Source: Prochlorococcus marinus XMU1408 (GTDB taxonomy: Bacteria; Cyanobacteriota; Cyanobacteriia; PCC-6307; Cyanobiaceae). From it: a stretch of DNA of 64,000 nucleotides. Shown here in pieces: positions 50,104-59,179 of the stretch. Below the pieces are notes generated by a model. It was not told the origin of the DNA, did no database searches, and worked only from the letters and a program-made list of their open reading frames with translations. A program made the position numbers and the translations under genes. Each line of letters starts with the position of its first letter. Within the stretch, counting starts at the first letter, position 1. The stretch is from contig NZ_QJUE01000004.1 of the NCBI RefSeq assembly GCF_003208055.1, positions 44,382-108,381 of the forward strand. Reading direction: 5' to 3'.

Positions 50104-51681
50104 ATGTTAAAAGTAGGGAATGTAAAAAATATTTTCAAGATATTAAGTATTTTTTTGATACTTTTGCAGTTGTCTTGCGTTCAAAATAAGAGAAGAGAAA
50201 ATATTATTGTTGCAAGTGCAGGAAAAGTTGAGTCACTTGATCCTGCTCAGGCAAATACTCTTAGGACTTTACAAATATTAAGTGCGCTTGGGGATACTTT
50301 ATACAAAATTAATAAACAAGGAAATCTATCGCCCAACTTAGCCAAAGATTTACCAAAAGTTAGCAAGAATGGTTTGCTAATAGATATTCCACTTAAAAAA
50401 AATATTTCTTTTCACGATGGAAGTATTTTCAATGCAGAAGCAATGAAGTTTAGCCTTAATCGCTTCATGAAGATAGGAACTTTAAATTACCTATTAAATG
50501 ACAAAATAGAAGATATTGAAATAAAAGATGAATTTTTACTAAGGATAAAATTAAAAAAGCCATCGAGTTCTATTAAAAGTCTTTTAACTTCAGTTAATTT
50601 AACTCCAGTATCTCCTAGTTCATATTCAAACTTCAAAGATAAATTCAATAACAAAGGTTTTATTGGGACGGGTCCATATTTTTTAAAAAGTTTTAGTGCG
50701 ACTCAACAAACAATCAAACCATTCAAAAACTATTGGGGTGAAAAACCACTAAATCAAGGTATAGATTTTATTAACTATAGTAATTCTAGTACACTTTTTG
50801 GTGCAATTAAAACAAAAGAAGTTGATGTTCTAATCTCAAATTCAATAGATGATATGCAGCGTGTCACATTAAATAGAATGGTGCAGAACGATAAACTTAG
50901 ATCAGGCGAAGGTAAAGCAATAGAGATTGGATTTATTACATTTAAAAGCAACAAATCACCTTTAGGAAATCAAAGAGTTAGGGAAGCCTTATCATACACT
51001 CTTGATAGACAACTAATAAGTAAACAAGTAAGTTTTGGGACTAGAGAACCTTTAAGGTCAATAGTTCCGCCTCAACTATATAAAAAAGAATTTTCACCAT
51101 GGCCTATATACAAACCTAACTTAGCAAGAACTTTATTGAAGAAAGAAGGTTACTGCGAAAAAGATATTCTTAGCATTCCATTGACATTTAGATCCAACGT
51201 ACCTGCAGATAAATTACTTGCTCTTACATGGAAAGATCAAATAAAAAGAGATTTATCTGATTGTATAAAAATAAGTTTAAATGGCGTTGAATCAACAACA
51301 GTTTACAAGCAACTTTCCGAAGGTGCCTTTGAAGCAGTCATATTAGATTGGACTGGTTCATACCCTGATCCAGAAGCATACTTAACTCCTTTATTAAGTT
51401 GTACCAAAATAAATAATAATACTTGCCTTAAAGGAGAAGCTGTTTTCAGTGGTAGTTTTTGGGGGAATAATAAAGTCCAAGAACTGTTGAATAAAAGTGA
51501 AGAATTAGAGGGTGAGAATAGATTAAATACTTTAGTAAAAGTTGAAGAACTTGCAGCACAAGGAAGTTCCTACTTACCAGTTTGGCTAGTAAAGCCTAAA
51601 GCTTGGTCTTTAACAGATATAACTCAACCAGAATTTTCGAATAATGGATTAATTATTCTAAAAAACTTAAAAAGAAACTAA
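50104..51681 (+). CDS. ABC transporter substrate-binding lipoprotein (family 5, peptide/nickel type)
   Basis: A 525-aa extracellular solute-binding protein with a lipoprotein signal, the lipobox LQLSC giving Cys25. The SBP_bac_5 fold shows SLDPAQANTLRTLQILSAL, the ISFHDGSIFNAEAMKFSLNR signature and VREALSYTLDRQLI. The ligand could be an oligopeptide, nickel or another small solute. The permease gene starts 2 bp downstream; no ATPase gene is in the window. Confidence 0.9.
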   Translation: MLKVGNVKNIFKILSIFLILLQLSCVQNKRRENIIVASAGKVESLDPAQANTLRTLQILSALGDTLYKINKQGNLSPNLAKDLPKVSKNGLLIDIPLKKNISFHDGSIFNAEAMKFSLNRFMKIGTLNYLLNDKIEDIEIKDEFLLRIKLKKPSSSIKSLLTSVNLTPVSPSSYSNFKDKFNNKGFIGTGPYFLKSFSATQQTIKPFKNYWGEKPLNQGIDFINYSNSSTLFGAIKTKEVDVLISNSIDDMQRVTLNRMVQNDKLRSGEGKAIEIGFITFKSNKSPLGNQRVREALSYTLDRQLISKQVSFGTREPLRSIVPPQLYKKEFSPWPIYKPNLARTLLKKEGYCEKDILSIPLTFRSNVPADKLLALTWKDQIKRDLSDCIKISLNGVESTTVYKQLSEGAFEAVILDWTGSYPDPEAYLTPLLSCTKINNNTCLKGEAVFSGSFWGNNKVQELLNKSEELEGENRLNTLVKVEELAAQGSSYLPVWLVKPKAWSLTDITQPEFSNNGLIILKNLKRN

Positions 51682-51683
51682 TT

Positions 51684-52706
51684 TTGTCAACTAAAAAAGA
51701 ACTTTTCAAATATATTTTTTCCAGATTAGCTCTTTTGCCAATTATGCTTTGGCTAATTTCAAGCTTAGTTTTTATATTGCTAAGAATTGCTCCAGGTGAC
51801 CCTGTAGATGCAATTCTTGGCACTAGAGCTAATGAATTCGCACGCGAGAGTCTACGCATTAAGCTTGGATTAGATAAACCCTTAATTAGTCAATATCTTG
51901 AATATTTAAATAATTTAATTCATGGAAATTTAGGTATCTCACTTAACACACAAGAACCTGTAAAAGTAATTATTTCTAAAGCTCTTCCTGCTAGCATTGA
52001 ATTAGCAATATTTGCAATATTAATAGCTTCATTAGTCGGATATTTAATCGGTTTTTTAGGCGTCATTAAACCTGAAGGAAAAATAGATTTTATTGGAAGA
52101 ATTTTTGGTATTGGCACATATGCTCTTCCTCCTTTTTGGGCCGCAATGCTAATCCAAATCATTTTTGCTGTACTACTAGGTTGGTTACCCATAGGGGGAA
52201 GATACCCCCCAGGTATTAGTGTTCCTCACTCAGTTACTGGTTTTCTACTTTTAGATAGTATTTTAGACAAAAACCTTGAGATGATATTTAGTTCTTTTAA
52301 ACATTTGATATTGCCCTCAGTCACTTTAGGAATGTTATTAAGCGGAATATTTAGTCGGTCCTTAAGATTAAATTTAGAGGAAGTTTTAAAAAAAAATTAT
52401 ATTGAAGCCGCAAAAAGTAGAGGTATAAGTGAATCTAGGATATTAATTAAACATGCCTTCCCAAATACACTACTCCCAATATTAACAATTACTGGTTTAA
52501 CAGTTTCTTCTTTAATTGGTGGTGCACTTTTAATTGAAATAACATTTTCATGGCCAGGAATTGCACTTGGTCTGCAAGAGGCTATTAACCAAAGAGATTA
52601 TCCTGTCGTGCAAGGTATAGTGGTGACCATATCAAGTCTAGTCGTAATGGTTAGCGTTGGAATAGATATAGCTATTGCATATATTGATCCAAGAGTCAGC
52701 TACTGA
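51684..52706 (+). CDS. ABC transporter permease (DppB/OppB type)
   Basis: A 340-aa inner-membrane permease with about six hydrophobic segments: N-terminal LLPIMLWLISSLVFILLRIAPGDP and the EAA loop NYIEAAKSRGISESRILIKHAFPNTLLP that docks to the ATPase. It pairs with the preceding binding protein (2 bp apart, TTG start). The partner permease (DppC type) and the ATPases are not next to it, so the complete system must be split over the chromosome. Its last 7 bp overlap the convergent hydrolase gene. Confidence 0.93.
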   Translation: MSTKKELFKYIFSRLALLPIMLWLISSLVFILLRIAPGDPVDAILGTRANEFARESLRIKLGLDKPLISQYLEYLNNLIHGNLGISLNTQEPVKVIISKALPASIELAIFAILIASLVGYLIGFLGVIKPEGKIDFIGRIFGIGTYALPPFWAAMLIQIIFAVLLGWLPIGGRYPPGISVPHSVTGFLLLDSILDKNLEMIFSSFKHLILPSVTLGMLLSGIFSRSLRLNLEEVLKKNYIEAAKSRGISESRILIKHAFPNTLLPILTITGLTVSSLIGGALLIEITFSWPGIALGLQEAINQRDYPVVQGIVVTISSLVVMVSVGIDIAIAYIDPRVSY

Positions 52707-54295
52707 ACTTTGATAAGTTCTTCAATTATAGACTTATCCAAAACATGAAATTTAAGCTCACCTTTAGTTAGATTAGTTTTAGAAGGAATTGCTTTTTTTT
52801 CTTCTAGTTTTTCTAAAAAACTTATTATCTCAATAGCCAATAAGCTCTGAACAGAAAGTGGATGATAGCCCACAATTGATTCTCCCAGATTAAATAAATC
52901 CTTACCTTCAGACTGATTCATCTGTCCTTCTACTCTAATAGGTGAAAAATGACTGGCTCCTTCAATTAAAAGAACTCTACTGAATGGGCTTGAACTAACA
53001 GAGAGCAATAATCCGAGTTGTTCACTAATAGATGGAGTAACCAAATCAAAAGTTCCTCCCGTTAGAAAAAGAGGGATATTTATTTGATTATCTAAATTTC
53101 TTTGCCACAAAAAGCTCCCAAAGCTATTCATACCAACAATAGCTGAAAGATTTTCTATTTTTTCTCTATCTGGCAAACTAATATCAACCAATTGACATTG
53201 TAAAAGTGAGGATAAATTAGTAAGAGAAAGATTATCAAGTACCTTCTGGCATCTACTTTCAAGTTGATCATCTATTTCCGCACCTGAAGCTAAAACAGCA
53301 GTTAGAGCTCCTAATGAATGGCCAATCAAAACGACATTTTCTGAAGAAATATCAATTTTGCCTATCTTTTTTGCGTGAAGAACACCATCTAAATCATTCA
53401 TTCGGTCAGGGATAACATCCGCTCCTGGGAGAGGAAGCCTACCTTTTACCAAAGCTTCTAATGCTAATGAGTCACTACCTGGATGAGCAAGTACAACAAC
53501 AGACCAACCATTATGACTAAGACTTCTTGCAAGCCAATTAAAATGTTTACCATCTCCTCCTAGTCCTGGCATTAACAAAACCCAATTTTTCCTAGATATT
53601 TCTCTAGAGGAGGGATTCCAAACCTCTAACTTTAAAGGCTCATTTCGATGAGAAACACTTAAAGAAATCAATTCATATTCTGTTTCCTTAATCTCAAAAG
53701 CTGAACGATCCCTTTCTTCTCTTGTACTAGATATCTCATTCATTGAAACCAAATCAGATATTAGTTGTTGTTGTTGTTTTAACTCATTCCTCCAATTATT
53801 AGCGACTTCAATCCAACCATCCAAATCAATATGAATCGCTTTGACTGAAAGTGAATTAAGAAGATCAAAAGTTGTCACCTCATCTTTTTCATTTAAAAGG
53901 TTTTCCAAAGTATCTAAAACACTATTACCAGAGCTGTCTTCATCCATAAGAATTAAATCACTAACTTCATCAAGTAATTTGCGACCAGACCAACTTCTCA
54001 AAATTTGTCTCGCCATACTTTTATCTCTTACTAAAGGGGTATTTAAAAACTTAGTTAACCCCTTTCTTTCCTTAAAGCCAAGTAAATTGAGCCAGCTGGC
54101 TAATTCTGAATTTGTTTGCTCCTCACTATTGCTCCAATCAATCAATTCTTTAATAGATATCGGAATAGACATTCCATCAAAATGAATTTCAAATCTTTCT
54201 GCTGCTCTAATTTTTGGATTTATATAGAAAGGGGCTAATAAGCTTCCAGCCAACCCAAGAACAACTAATTTTTTGATGAATGGAATTGGTATCAA
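52700..54295 (-). CDS. DUF1400-containing alpha/beta hydrolase
   Basis: A 531-aa cyanobacterial protein with an N-terminal signal-like helix and a DUF1400-type helical region (about 30-180), then an alpha/beta hydrolase domain. The hydrolase domain has LMPGLGGDGKHFNW at the oxyanion loop, nucleophile LIGHSLGAL and catalytic His in EGASHFSPI. The combination suggests an exported or membrane-linked esterase. The TTG start at 54295 lies within the 5' end of the divergent MFS gene, with a 16-bp overlap. Confidence 0.82.
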   Translation of the reverse strand: MIPIPFIKKLVVLGLAGSLLAPFYINPKIRAAERFEIHFDGMSIPISIKELIDWSNSEEQTNSELASWLNLLGFKERKGLTKFLNTPLVRDKSMARQILRSWSGRKLLDEVSDLILMDEDSSGNSVLDTLENLLNEKDEVTTFDLLNSLSVKAIHIDLDGWIEVANNWRNELKQQQQLISDLVSMNEISSTREERDRSAFEIKETEYELISLSVSHRNEPLKLEVWNPSSREISRKNWVLLMPGLGGDGKHFNWLARSLSHNGWSVVVLAHPGSDSLALEALVKGRLPLPGADVIPDRMNDLDGVLHAKKIGKIDISSENVVLIGHSLGALTAVLASGAEIDDQLESRCQKVLDNLSLTNLSSLLQCQLVDISLPDREKIENLSAIVGMNSFGSFLWQRNLDNQINIPLFLTGGTFDLVTPSISEQLGLLLSVSSSPFSRVLLIEGASHFSPIRVEGQMNQSEGKDLFNLGESIVGYHPLSVQSLLAIEIISFLEKLEEKKAIPSKTNLTKGELKFHVLDKSIIEELIKVQ

Positions 54296-55518
54296 CTTCT
54301 AGAATTAGCAATTATTGGGAAAGATTCCCATTATCCCTAAGAGTAATCATAAAAGCTCGGTTATGGACAGCAATAGGAGCAGGAGGGGTATTGTATTTAA
54401 GTCCTGTAATTTTTAACGGCTTAGGGTTTACAGCCGAACAAATCGGAAGTGGCATAGCAAGCGCAGCATTTGCAGGGATAACAACAAGGTTAGGTACAGG
54501 CTATTTAATTGACAAAAAATATTGCTACAGACAAACAATTAAAGTTGCATGCTTAATAGCAATAATATCTGATTTTATTCTGTTTAATTGCCAAAATTAT
54601 TTTACTTACCTTGCTGGTCAGTTTTTCTTAGGAGCTGCAGCTGGCATTTATTGGCCATCAGCAGAAATTGCAGTTCCATCGAACTGTAATAATCAAATCA
54701 ACACAAGTGAAGGTTATTCCCTTGCAAGAAGTGCTGATGCAATTGGTGTCACTTTAGGAGTTTCACTTGGGACTATTGGAACATATTTTGAAATCGCAAG
54801 AATAATATATTTCGTAGATATTATTTGCATGTTATATATATTTAATATACTAATGAAAAAACTAAAAATTTTAAAAAACAATGAACAATTAATGACTAAA
54901 ATAAATAGAGAAACTGATCATAAAAAATCAAAAAAAAATATTAACATAAAGTGGATTTTCGAATTATTTCCTTTGTTATCATTAACTCTATTTGTAACAG
55001 GAGTAATGAGTCTGTTGCAGAGTATCTTACCATTAGATCTAGCAAATGGTGGAATAATAAGACCACCTTTATTAGAGCAAAGAGTTGCATCATTAATCAC
55101 ATTCAAACTTATTCTAATTGCAATTTTACAATGGCCAGTTGGTTATATTTTAAGGAATAAGAATTCAACTTTAAAATTTAAAAGTTGCTTAATCTCATTA
55201 CTTATAGGATTTATTTTATTATCTCTTTCTAATTTCTTACTCAACGGATATTTATTAGTAATTATAGCTTTTATTCCTCTAACGATTGCTCTATGCATAT
55301 TTCTTCCCTCAGCCTCAGATGCGATTATAAAGTCTTCTCCAGACAAATATCAAGGTTCAGCTATAGCTTTATATTCTCAATGCTTTGGAATCAGTGCTCT
55401 AACAATTCCATGGATGGCTGGAAGATTAATTGATAATCATGAAACAGCCTTTCAATTATGGTTAATAATCAGTCTTATGTGTATATTATTAATCCCTATA
55501 TGTAAAAGGATTAAATAA
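54280..55518 (+). CDS. MFS transporter
   Basis: A 412-aa major facilitator protein with about 11-12 hydrophobic segments. After TM2 it has the RLGTGYLIDKKY motif (G-x-x-x-D-K/R), the family loop 2-3 signature, and a central basic loop (KKSKKNI) near 205-215. The second half restarts near ELFPLLSLTLFVTGV. The substrate is unknown. The ATG at 54280 overlaps the first codons of the divergent hydrolase gene. Confidence 0.85.
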   Translation: MELVSTSRISNYWERFPLSLRVIIKARLWTAIGAGGVLYLSPVIFNGLGFTAEQIGSGIASAAFAGITTRLGTGYLIDKKYCYRQTIKVACLIAIISDFILFNCQNYFTYLAGQFFLGAAAGIYWPSAEIAVPSNCNNQINTSEGYSLARSADAIGVTLGVSLGTIGTYFEIARIIYFVDIICMLYIFNILMKKLKILKNNEQLMTKINRETDHKKSKKNINIKWIFELFPLLSLTLFVTGVMSLLQSILPLDLANGGIIRPPLLEQRVASLITFKLILIAILQWPVGYILRNKNSTLKFKSCLISLLIGFILLSLSNFLLNGYLLVIIAFIPLTIALCIFLPSASDAIIKSSPDKYQGSAIALYSQCFGISALTIPWMAGRLIDNHETAFQLWLIISLMCILLIPICKRIK

Positions 55519-55553
55519 ATAGTATCTAATCCTTTAAAATCTTTTAAATATAT

Positions 55554-55904
55554 TCACTCCCTATTTATTTCCTCGATTCTTAATTCCCTTAAATATAAAA
55601 AGAGAGGAGCAGAAAAAGCAAATGCAATAATGAATGTACTTAATATAACTACCCATAAATTTTTCATTTCTAATCTTTTAGATTCAGAAATTATCCAAAC
55701 GAATACAGCTGTTGAACCTATAAAAAGATCTCTAGATAAAGACTGAGAAGCTGGATTATTATTAGCCATCTCTATAAACAATTGAATATCAAAAGAAGGT
55801 CCATAGATCTTTACAAATTCAATATTTGAAAGTGTAGGTAAAATGGCACCTAGTATAGCTAATACCAAATAGACCCATTTCAACCATTTAATCTGCTTTA
55901 TCAT
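55554..55904 (-). CDS. DUF2834 membrane protein
   Basis: A 116-aa protein with three hydrophobic segments at about 8-28, 62-78 and 84-106. The LWVVILSTFIIAFAFSAPLFLYLRE tail and the helix LVLAILGAILP agree with the DUF2834 family as I recall it. Function is unknown. It converges on the MFS gene, with 35 bp between stops. Confidence 0.65.
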   Translation of the reverse strand: MIKQIKWLKWVYLVLAILGAILPTLSNIEFVKIYGPSFDIQLFIEMANNNPASQSLSRDLFIGSTAVFVWIISESKRLEMKNLWVVILSTFIIAFAFSAPLFLYLRELRIEEINRE

Positions 55905-56036
55905 AATAAATTTTTATTTAATACATGGTAATATATCAGAACTATTAGAAGATTTTTCAGATTTATGAATAAAAAAGATTATAGATTTACCAATTATTTT
56001 AACTAACTATATTAGGCATAACATCGTTAGTTAGTA

Positions 56037-56879
56037 ATGCAAAATAACGCACCTAAAGAAATATATAGCTTACCTAAGCTTAAGTTAGCTGTAATTGGTC
56101 ATATAGAATGGGTAACTTTCTTAAAAGTTGACCAGCTTCCATTGGCAGGACAAATTTCTCATGCAAAAGATTACTATGAAGAAGCAGCCGGTGGAGCAGC
56201 AGTAGCAGCTGTTCAAATGGCAAGATTAATAAATGGACCAGTTGACTTGATCACAGCATTAGGTAAAGACAATTACGGTAAAAAATGCTATGAAAGATTA
56301 ACTAAGCTTGGTTTAAATTTAAAAGTAGCTTGGCGTGAAAAACCTACTAGAAAAGGCATTAGTTTGATTAGTAAAGATGGAGAGAGAGCTATTACAGTTA
56401 TTGGGGAAAGATTGCAACCCATTGCATCAGATGATCTCCCTTGGAGTCATATGAAAAATTACGATGGTATTTTCGTAACTGCTACGGATGAAGAAGGAAT
56501 AAGATTTGCAAGAAAAGCTAATTTTCTTGCCGCTACTCCACGAACAGGTGAAAATACTTTAAGAAATTCAAAAGTTAAAATCAATGCATTAATTGGAAGT
56601 GGTCTTGATCCTGGCGAAAAAATAAATTACGAAGAGTTTGCACCCAAACCAGAGATATATATATCAACAGAAGGAAAATCAGGTGGAACAATTTATCCTG
56701 ATAAACATAAATATAATTCAATTCAACCTAGTTCAAAGGAAATAGACACCTATGGATGTGGAGACTGCTTTGCAGGAGCAGTTACTACTGCCCTTTCAGC
56801 AAAACTAAATTTAGATCAAGCAATTAAAATAGGGGCTTATTGCGGAGCTGAATGCTCAACACATTACGGTCCTTATTAA
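56037..56879 (+). CDS. PfkB-family carbohydrate/nucleoside kinase
   Basis: A 280-aa ribokinase-fold kinase. The N-terminal GGAAVAAVQMARL substrate loop and the C-terminal PfkB signature with the catalytic Asp in DTYGCGDCFAGAVTTAL are clear. The substrate is not readable: ribose, fructose, adenosine and others are possible. A small membrane-protein ORF starts 1 bp after the stop. Confidence 0.9.
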   Translation: MQNNAPKEIYSLPKLKLAVIGHIEWVTFLKVDQLPLAGQISHAKDYYEEAAGGAAVAAVQMARLINGPVDLITALGKDNYGKKCYERLTKLGLNLKVAWREKPTRKGISLISKDGERAITVIGERLQPIASDDLPWSHMKNYDGIFVTATDEEGIRFARKANFLAATPRTGENTLRNSKVKINALIGSGLDPGEKINYEEFAPKPEIYISTEGKSGGTIYPDKHKYNSIQPSSKEIDTYGCGDCFAGAVTTALSAKLNLDQAIKIGAYCGAECSTHYGPY

Positions 56880-56880
56880 G

Positions 56881-57087
56881 ATGAAAAACAAATCACCTCA
56901 AAGATTATCAATTAAAAAAAACGACTCGATTTCAAATAATTTTATACTCCTATTATTTTCAATAATAGCTCTTTTTTTTGAGTCAATAATAATCATCCTT
57001 AGCTTATTTAAAAAAGGTATTTTTAAAAAAGAAATACTTTCAAAAAAAACAAATCTAGGATTCGATTTGATAATTAAAAGAAAGTGA
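56881..57087 (+). CDS. Hypothetical single-helix membrane protein
   Basis: A 68-aa lysine-rich protein with one strong hydrophobic helix at about 20-42. It starts at an ATG 1 bp after the PfkB-kinase stop, so translation may be coupled. The rest is basic and low-complexity. I do not recognise it; it could be a lineage-specific gene. Confidence 0.5.
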   Translation: MKNKSPQRLSIKKNDSISNNFILLLFSIIALFFESIIIILSLFKKGIFKKEILSKKTNLGFDLIIKRK

Positions 57088-57181
57088 AAAGCAATGCTTA
57101 AAAAAATAATTTCTTATGATGTATCTCCTGGCTTTATTTCTCATAAGTTGCTTTAATTGTGATAGATAATAATTATCCATA

Positions 57182-57544
57182 GTGAGATTAATCCCAATAT
57201 TTCTAATCACAATATTTTTATACCTCTACATAAAATTTAAAAGAAGAAAAGGTTTTTCTAATCGAAAGAATCTAATGGAGAGATTTAAGCAAAGATTCAA
57301 AAATATAAATGTTCGAAGAAAAAGAATATCTGAGGAATTTACGAACTCACTTTTACTTGATCCTTCCAAGAATATCCCCTTAGGAACATGGTATTCAGAG
57401 GATGAACTAAGAGAAAAAGCAGATATTCATCGAACTAGGCTAAGCAAATTTGGCAAATCAAAAATAAATGGAGAAATGTTATTCGTGGGTCCAAAAGGGG
57501 GAATATACAAAATAAGTGATGATGGCAAAAAAAAATATGTATAA
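57182..57544 (+). CDS. Hypothetical anchored basic protein with GPKGGIYK motif
   Basis: A 120-aa protein: N-terminal helix at about 3-17, a very basic stretch (KFKRRKGFSNRKN, FKNINVRRKRI), a helical middle, and a C-terminal FVGPKGGIYKISDDGKKKYV. The end resembles the PBCV-specific basic adaptor domain known mostly from large DNA viruses of algae, G-x-KGG-x-Y-K with a K-rich close. The match is from memory and needs a profile search. Start is GTG at 57182. Confidence 0.55.
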   Translation: MRLIPIFLITIFLYLYIKFKRRKGFSNRKNLMERFKQRFKNINVRRKRISEEFTNSLLLDPSKNIPLGTWYSEDELREKADIHRTRLSKFGKSKINGEMLFVGPKGGIYKISDDGKKKYV

Positions 57545-57615
57545 ATCTTAAAGATTAAAATTAAATTATATCTCATTATTGCTAAAATATATATGAAAAA
57601 TGTCTTTAACTAAAG

Positions 57616-57786
57616 TTGAATATTTACCTAACAGTTTCATTTGGAGAGTTAGAACTCTCTAACATAACATTTTGGAGTCTAGTAAGTATTACTTTATTAT
57701 TTGTCATTTCATTTATTTTATCAACAATCCCCCTTACTAAAAACATACAGAACTCAAAGAATATTTCTTCAAAAAATAAATTTTAA
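57616..57786 (+). CDS. Short hypothetical single-helix protein
   Basis: A 56-aa reading frame from TTG 57616 to TAA 57784-57786. It has an acidic N-terminus, one helix (SLVSITLLFVISFILSTIP) at about 21-39 and a polar Ser/Lys-rich tail, the layout of a small thylakoid membrane subunit. I do not recognise it as a named psa, psb or pet subunit. The lack of an ATG or a good ribosome site keeps confidence low. Its last 4 bp overlap the convergent ORF that ends at 57783. Confidence 0.35.
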   Translation: MNIYLTVSFGELELSNITFWSLVSITLLFVISFILSTIPLTKNIQNSKNISSKNKF

Positions 57787-58064
57787 GCAACATTTCGGTA
57801 TTCAGAAAAATCTCTATTTGCCCAATGTCCTCTCTTCGTAGGAAGAGAAGCTAATGATATTTTTTTGTTATCTTCTTTGATAGGTATAAAATTACTATCA
57901 TCTGATTTTTGATTTGAACTTATATTAGTAGATACTCTAGAAATCTTTTCACGATATTTACGAGCAAGGTTTTCAATTGAAAAACCTTCTGCATCTAAAC
58001 GACGAGGCCAAAATTTCTTCACAATACTTTTAATTTCTTCTTTAAAGAAAACCAAAAAAAACAA
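57783..58064 (-). CDS. Hypothetical basic protein
   Basis: A 93-aa protein, TTG start, with a hydrophobic N-terminal 8 residues, a KEEIKSIVKKFWPRRLDAEG helix, and a polar tail ending GHWANRDFSEYRNVA. The composition and a WPRRLDAEGFSIENLARKYR core look protein-like, but I do not recognise a family. It overlaps the 3' end of the plus-strand ORF by 4 bp. Confidence 0.5.
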   Translation of the reverse strand: MFFLVFFKEEIKSIVKKFWPRRLDAEGFSIENLARKYREKISRVSTNISSNQKSDDSNFIPIKEDNKKISLASLPTKRGHWANRDFSEYRNVA

Positions 58065-58119
58065 AATTGCAAGAAGTTACTATTTTTTTATAACAATTCT
58101 TTGTATAATTTTACTAATT

Positions 58120-58686
58120 CTAAGCAGCTGGCATAGCAGGTTTGTATGAATCTTTTTCGCCTACGCATTCAAGACTCTCTCTAGTTGAAACACCTGTTGT
58201 TGGGTTAACTCCATCAGCAATTTTACAAAGATTTCTTTGATCTTCACTGTCCAAAATTGCAAAAGTAAAATCAGCTCCATCAATTTTAGCTCCCGCAAAA
58301 CTGCTCCCAGAAGCAATCATATTTATCAAAACAGCATTTCTAAGATCAGTTTTCTGAAAATTAACTCTATCTGAAAGAGTATCAGTAAGATCGATTCCAT
58401 TTAGATTAGAACCTTTAAGATCAGACAAAGTTAATGTTGTTCCATGAAGATCAACATTGCTGAAGTCAGCATCCCTAGCTACTGCACCAGCTATAGAAGA
58501 TAGATGTAAGTCTTCACCATGAAAATCAAATCCAGTTATGTCAGAACGTACATAACTGGGCACTTCATCACCTTCTCCTTTAGTTGCTACATTTGCTCCT
58601 GCAAAAACTGGGTTCACACCAAATAATATGATTAATAAACTCAAAGCTGATTTGATTATTTTTGAGATAAGTCGATCAAAATTCAT
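58120..58686 (-). CDS. Pentapeptide-repeat protein, probably thylakoid lumenal
   Basis: A 188-aa exported protein with a signal peptide (helix at 12-27, cleavage after VFA) and A(D/N)LxG-type pentapeptide repeats at about 60-150 ([33 protein letters not shown]). The repeats fold into a right-handed quadrilateral beta-helix. Two late cysteines (LCKIADG, LECVGEK) may form a disulfide, as in plant lumenal proteins of this kind. Function unknown. Confidence 0.85.
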   Translation of the reverse strand: MNFDRLISKIIKSALSLLIILFGVNPVFAGANVATKGEGDEVPSYVRSDITGFDFHGEDLHLSSIAGAVARDADFSNVDLHGTTLTLSDLKGSNLNGIDLTDTLSDRVNFQKTDLRNAVLINMIASGSSFAGAKIDGADFTFAILDSEDQRNLCKIADGVNPTTGVSTRESLECVGEKDSYKPAMPAA

Positions 58687-58791
58687 GAGTAAAGATGAAT
58701 GTCCATCTGAATAATCTAATTATCTCTCTTATTTAAGAAATATATGAGCATTGATAAGACAATTTAATGTATTAGGAATTATCAGAAGATT

Positions 58792-58971
58792 TCACAAAAG
58801 AGGTCTTCCAGAGATAAATTCATGCATTTCTGGGTTCATCCAATACATTCCAACAAACAGCATTACAAAAAGATTAAAAAAGAGTAATGCTCCTCCAAAT
58901 AAAAAGGTTTGGTCAGTTGAAGAATTATCTTTGGTTGCTTCTTGTACTAAAGCTTGAAAATTCTGATTCAT
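58792..58971 (-). CDS. Short hypothetical single-helix protein
   Basis: A 59-aa frame from ATG 58971 to TGA 58792-58794: soluble N-terminus QALVQEATKDNSSTDQ, one strong helix at about 22-43 (FGGALLFFNLFVMLFVGMYW) and a polar end PEMHEFISGRPLL. This is a well-shaped membrane-subunit layout. The opposite strand has a longer but much less protein-like ORF at 58751-58957, so I prefer the minus frame. Confidence 0.55.
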   Translation of the reverse strand: MNQNFQALVQEATKDNSSTDQTFLFGGALLFFNLFVMLFVGMYWMNPEMHEFISGRPLL

Positions 58972-59179
58972 TGTTTGAAATACATCAAATCTAAATTACT
59001 AGAAAACAAGGATTAACGAGGCTCTAACAGTTAAATCAATAGGATCTTTCTATTTACTTAAGATTTTAAAAAAATCTTGATTAATTGCAAATCCCATAAA
59101 TAGATCAATTCTCCTTAAAAACATTGAAAGTTTAATATCCGATCAAAGTATTAATATTCTCTCAAAGACTCATTCACTC

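Noticed and set aside
57088..57181. 20-codon ORF from an ATG near 57094
   Set aside because: Too short, no domain or hydrophobic helix pattern beyond chance.
58751..58957. Plus-strand 68-aa ORF
   Set aside because: Less protein-like than the minus-strand 59-aa frame over the same DNA, which has a well-formed helix and ATG start.
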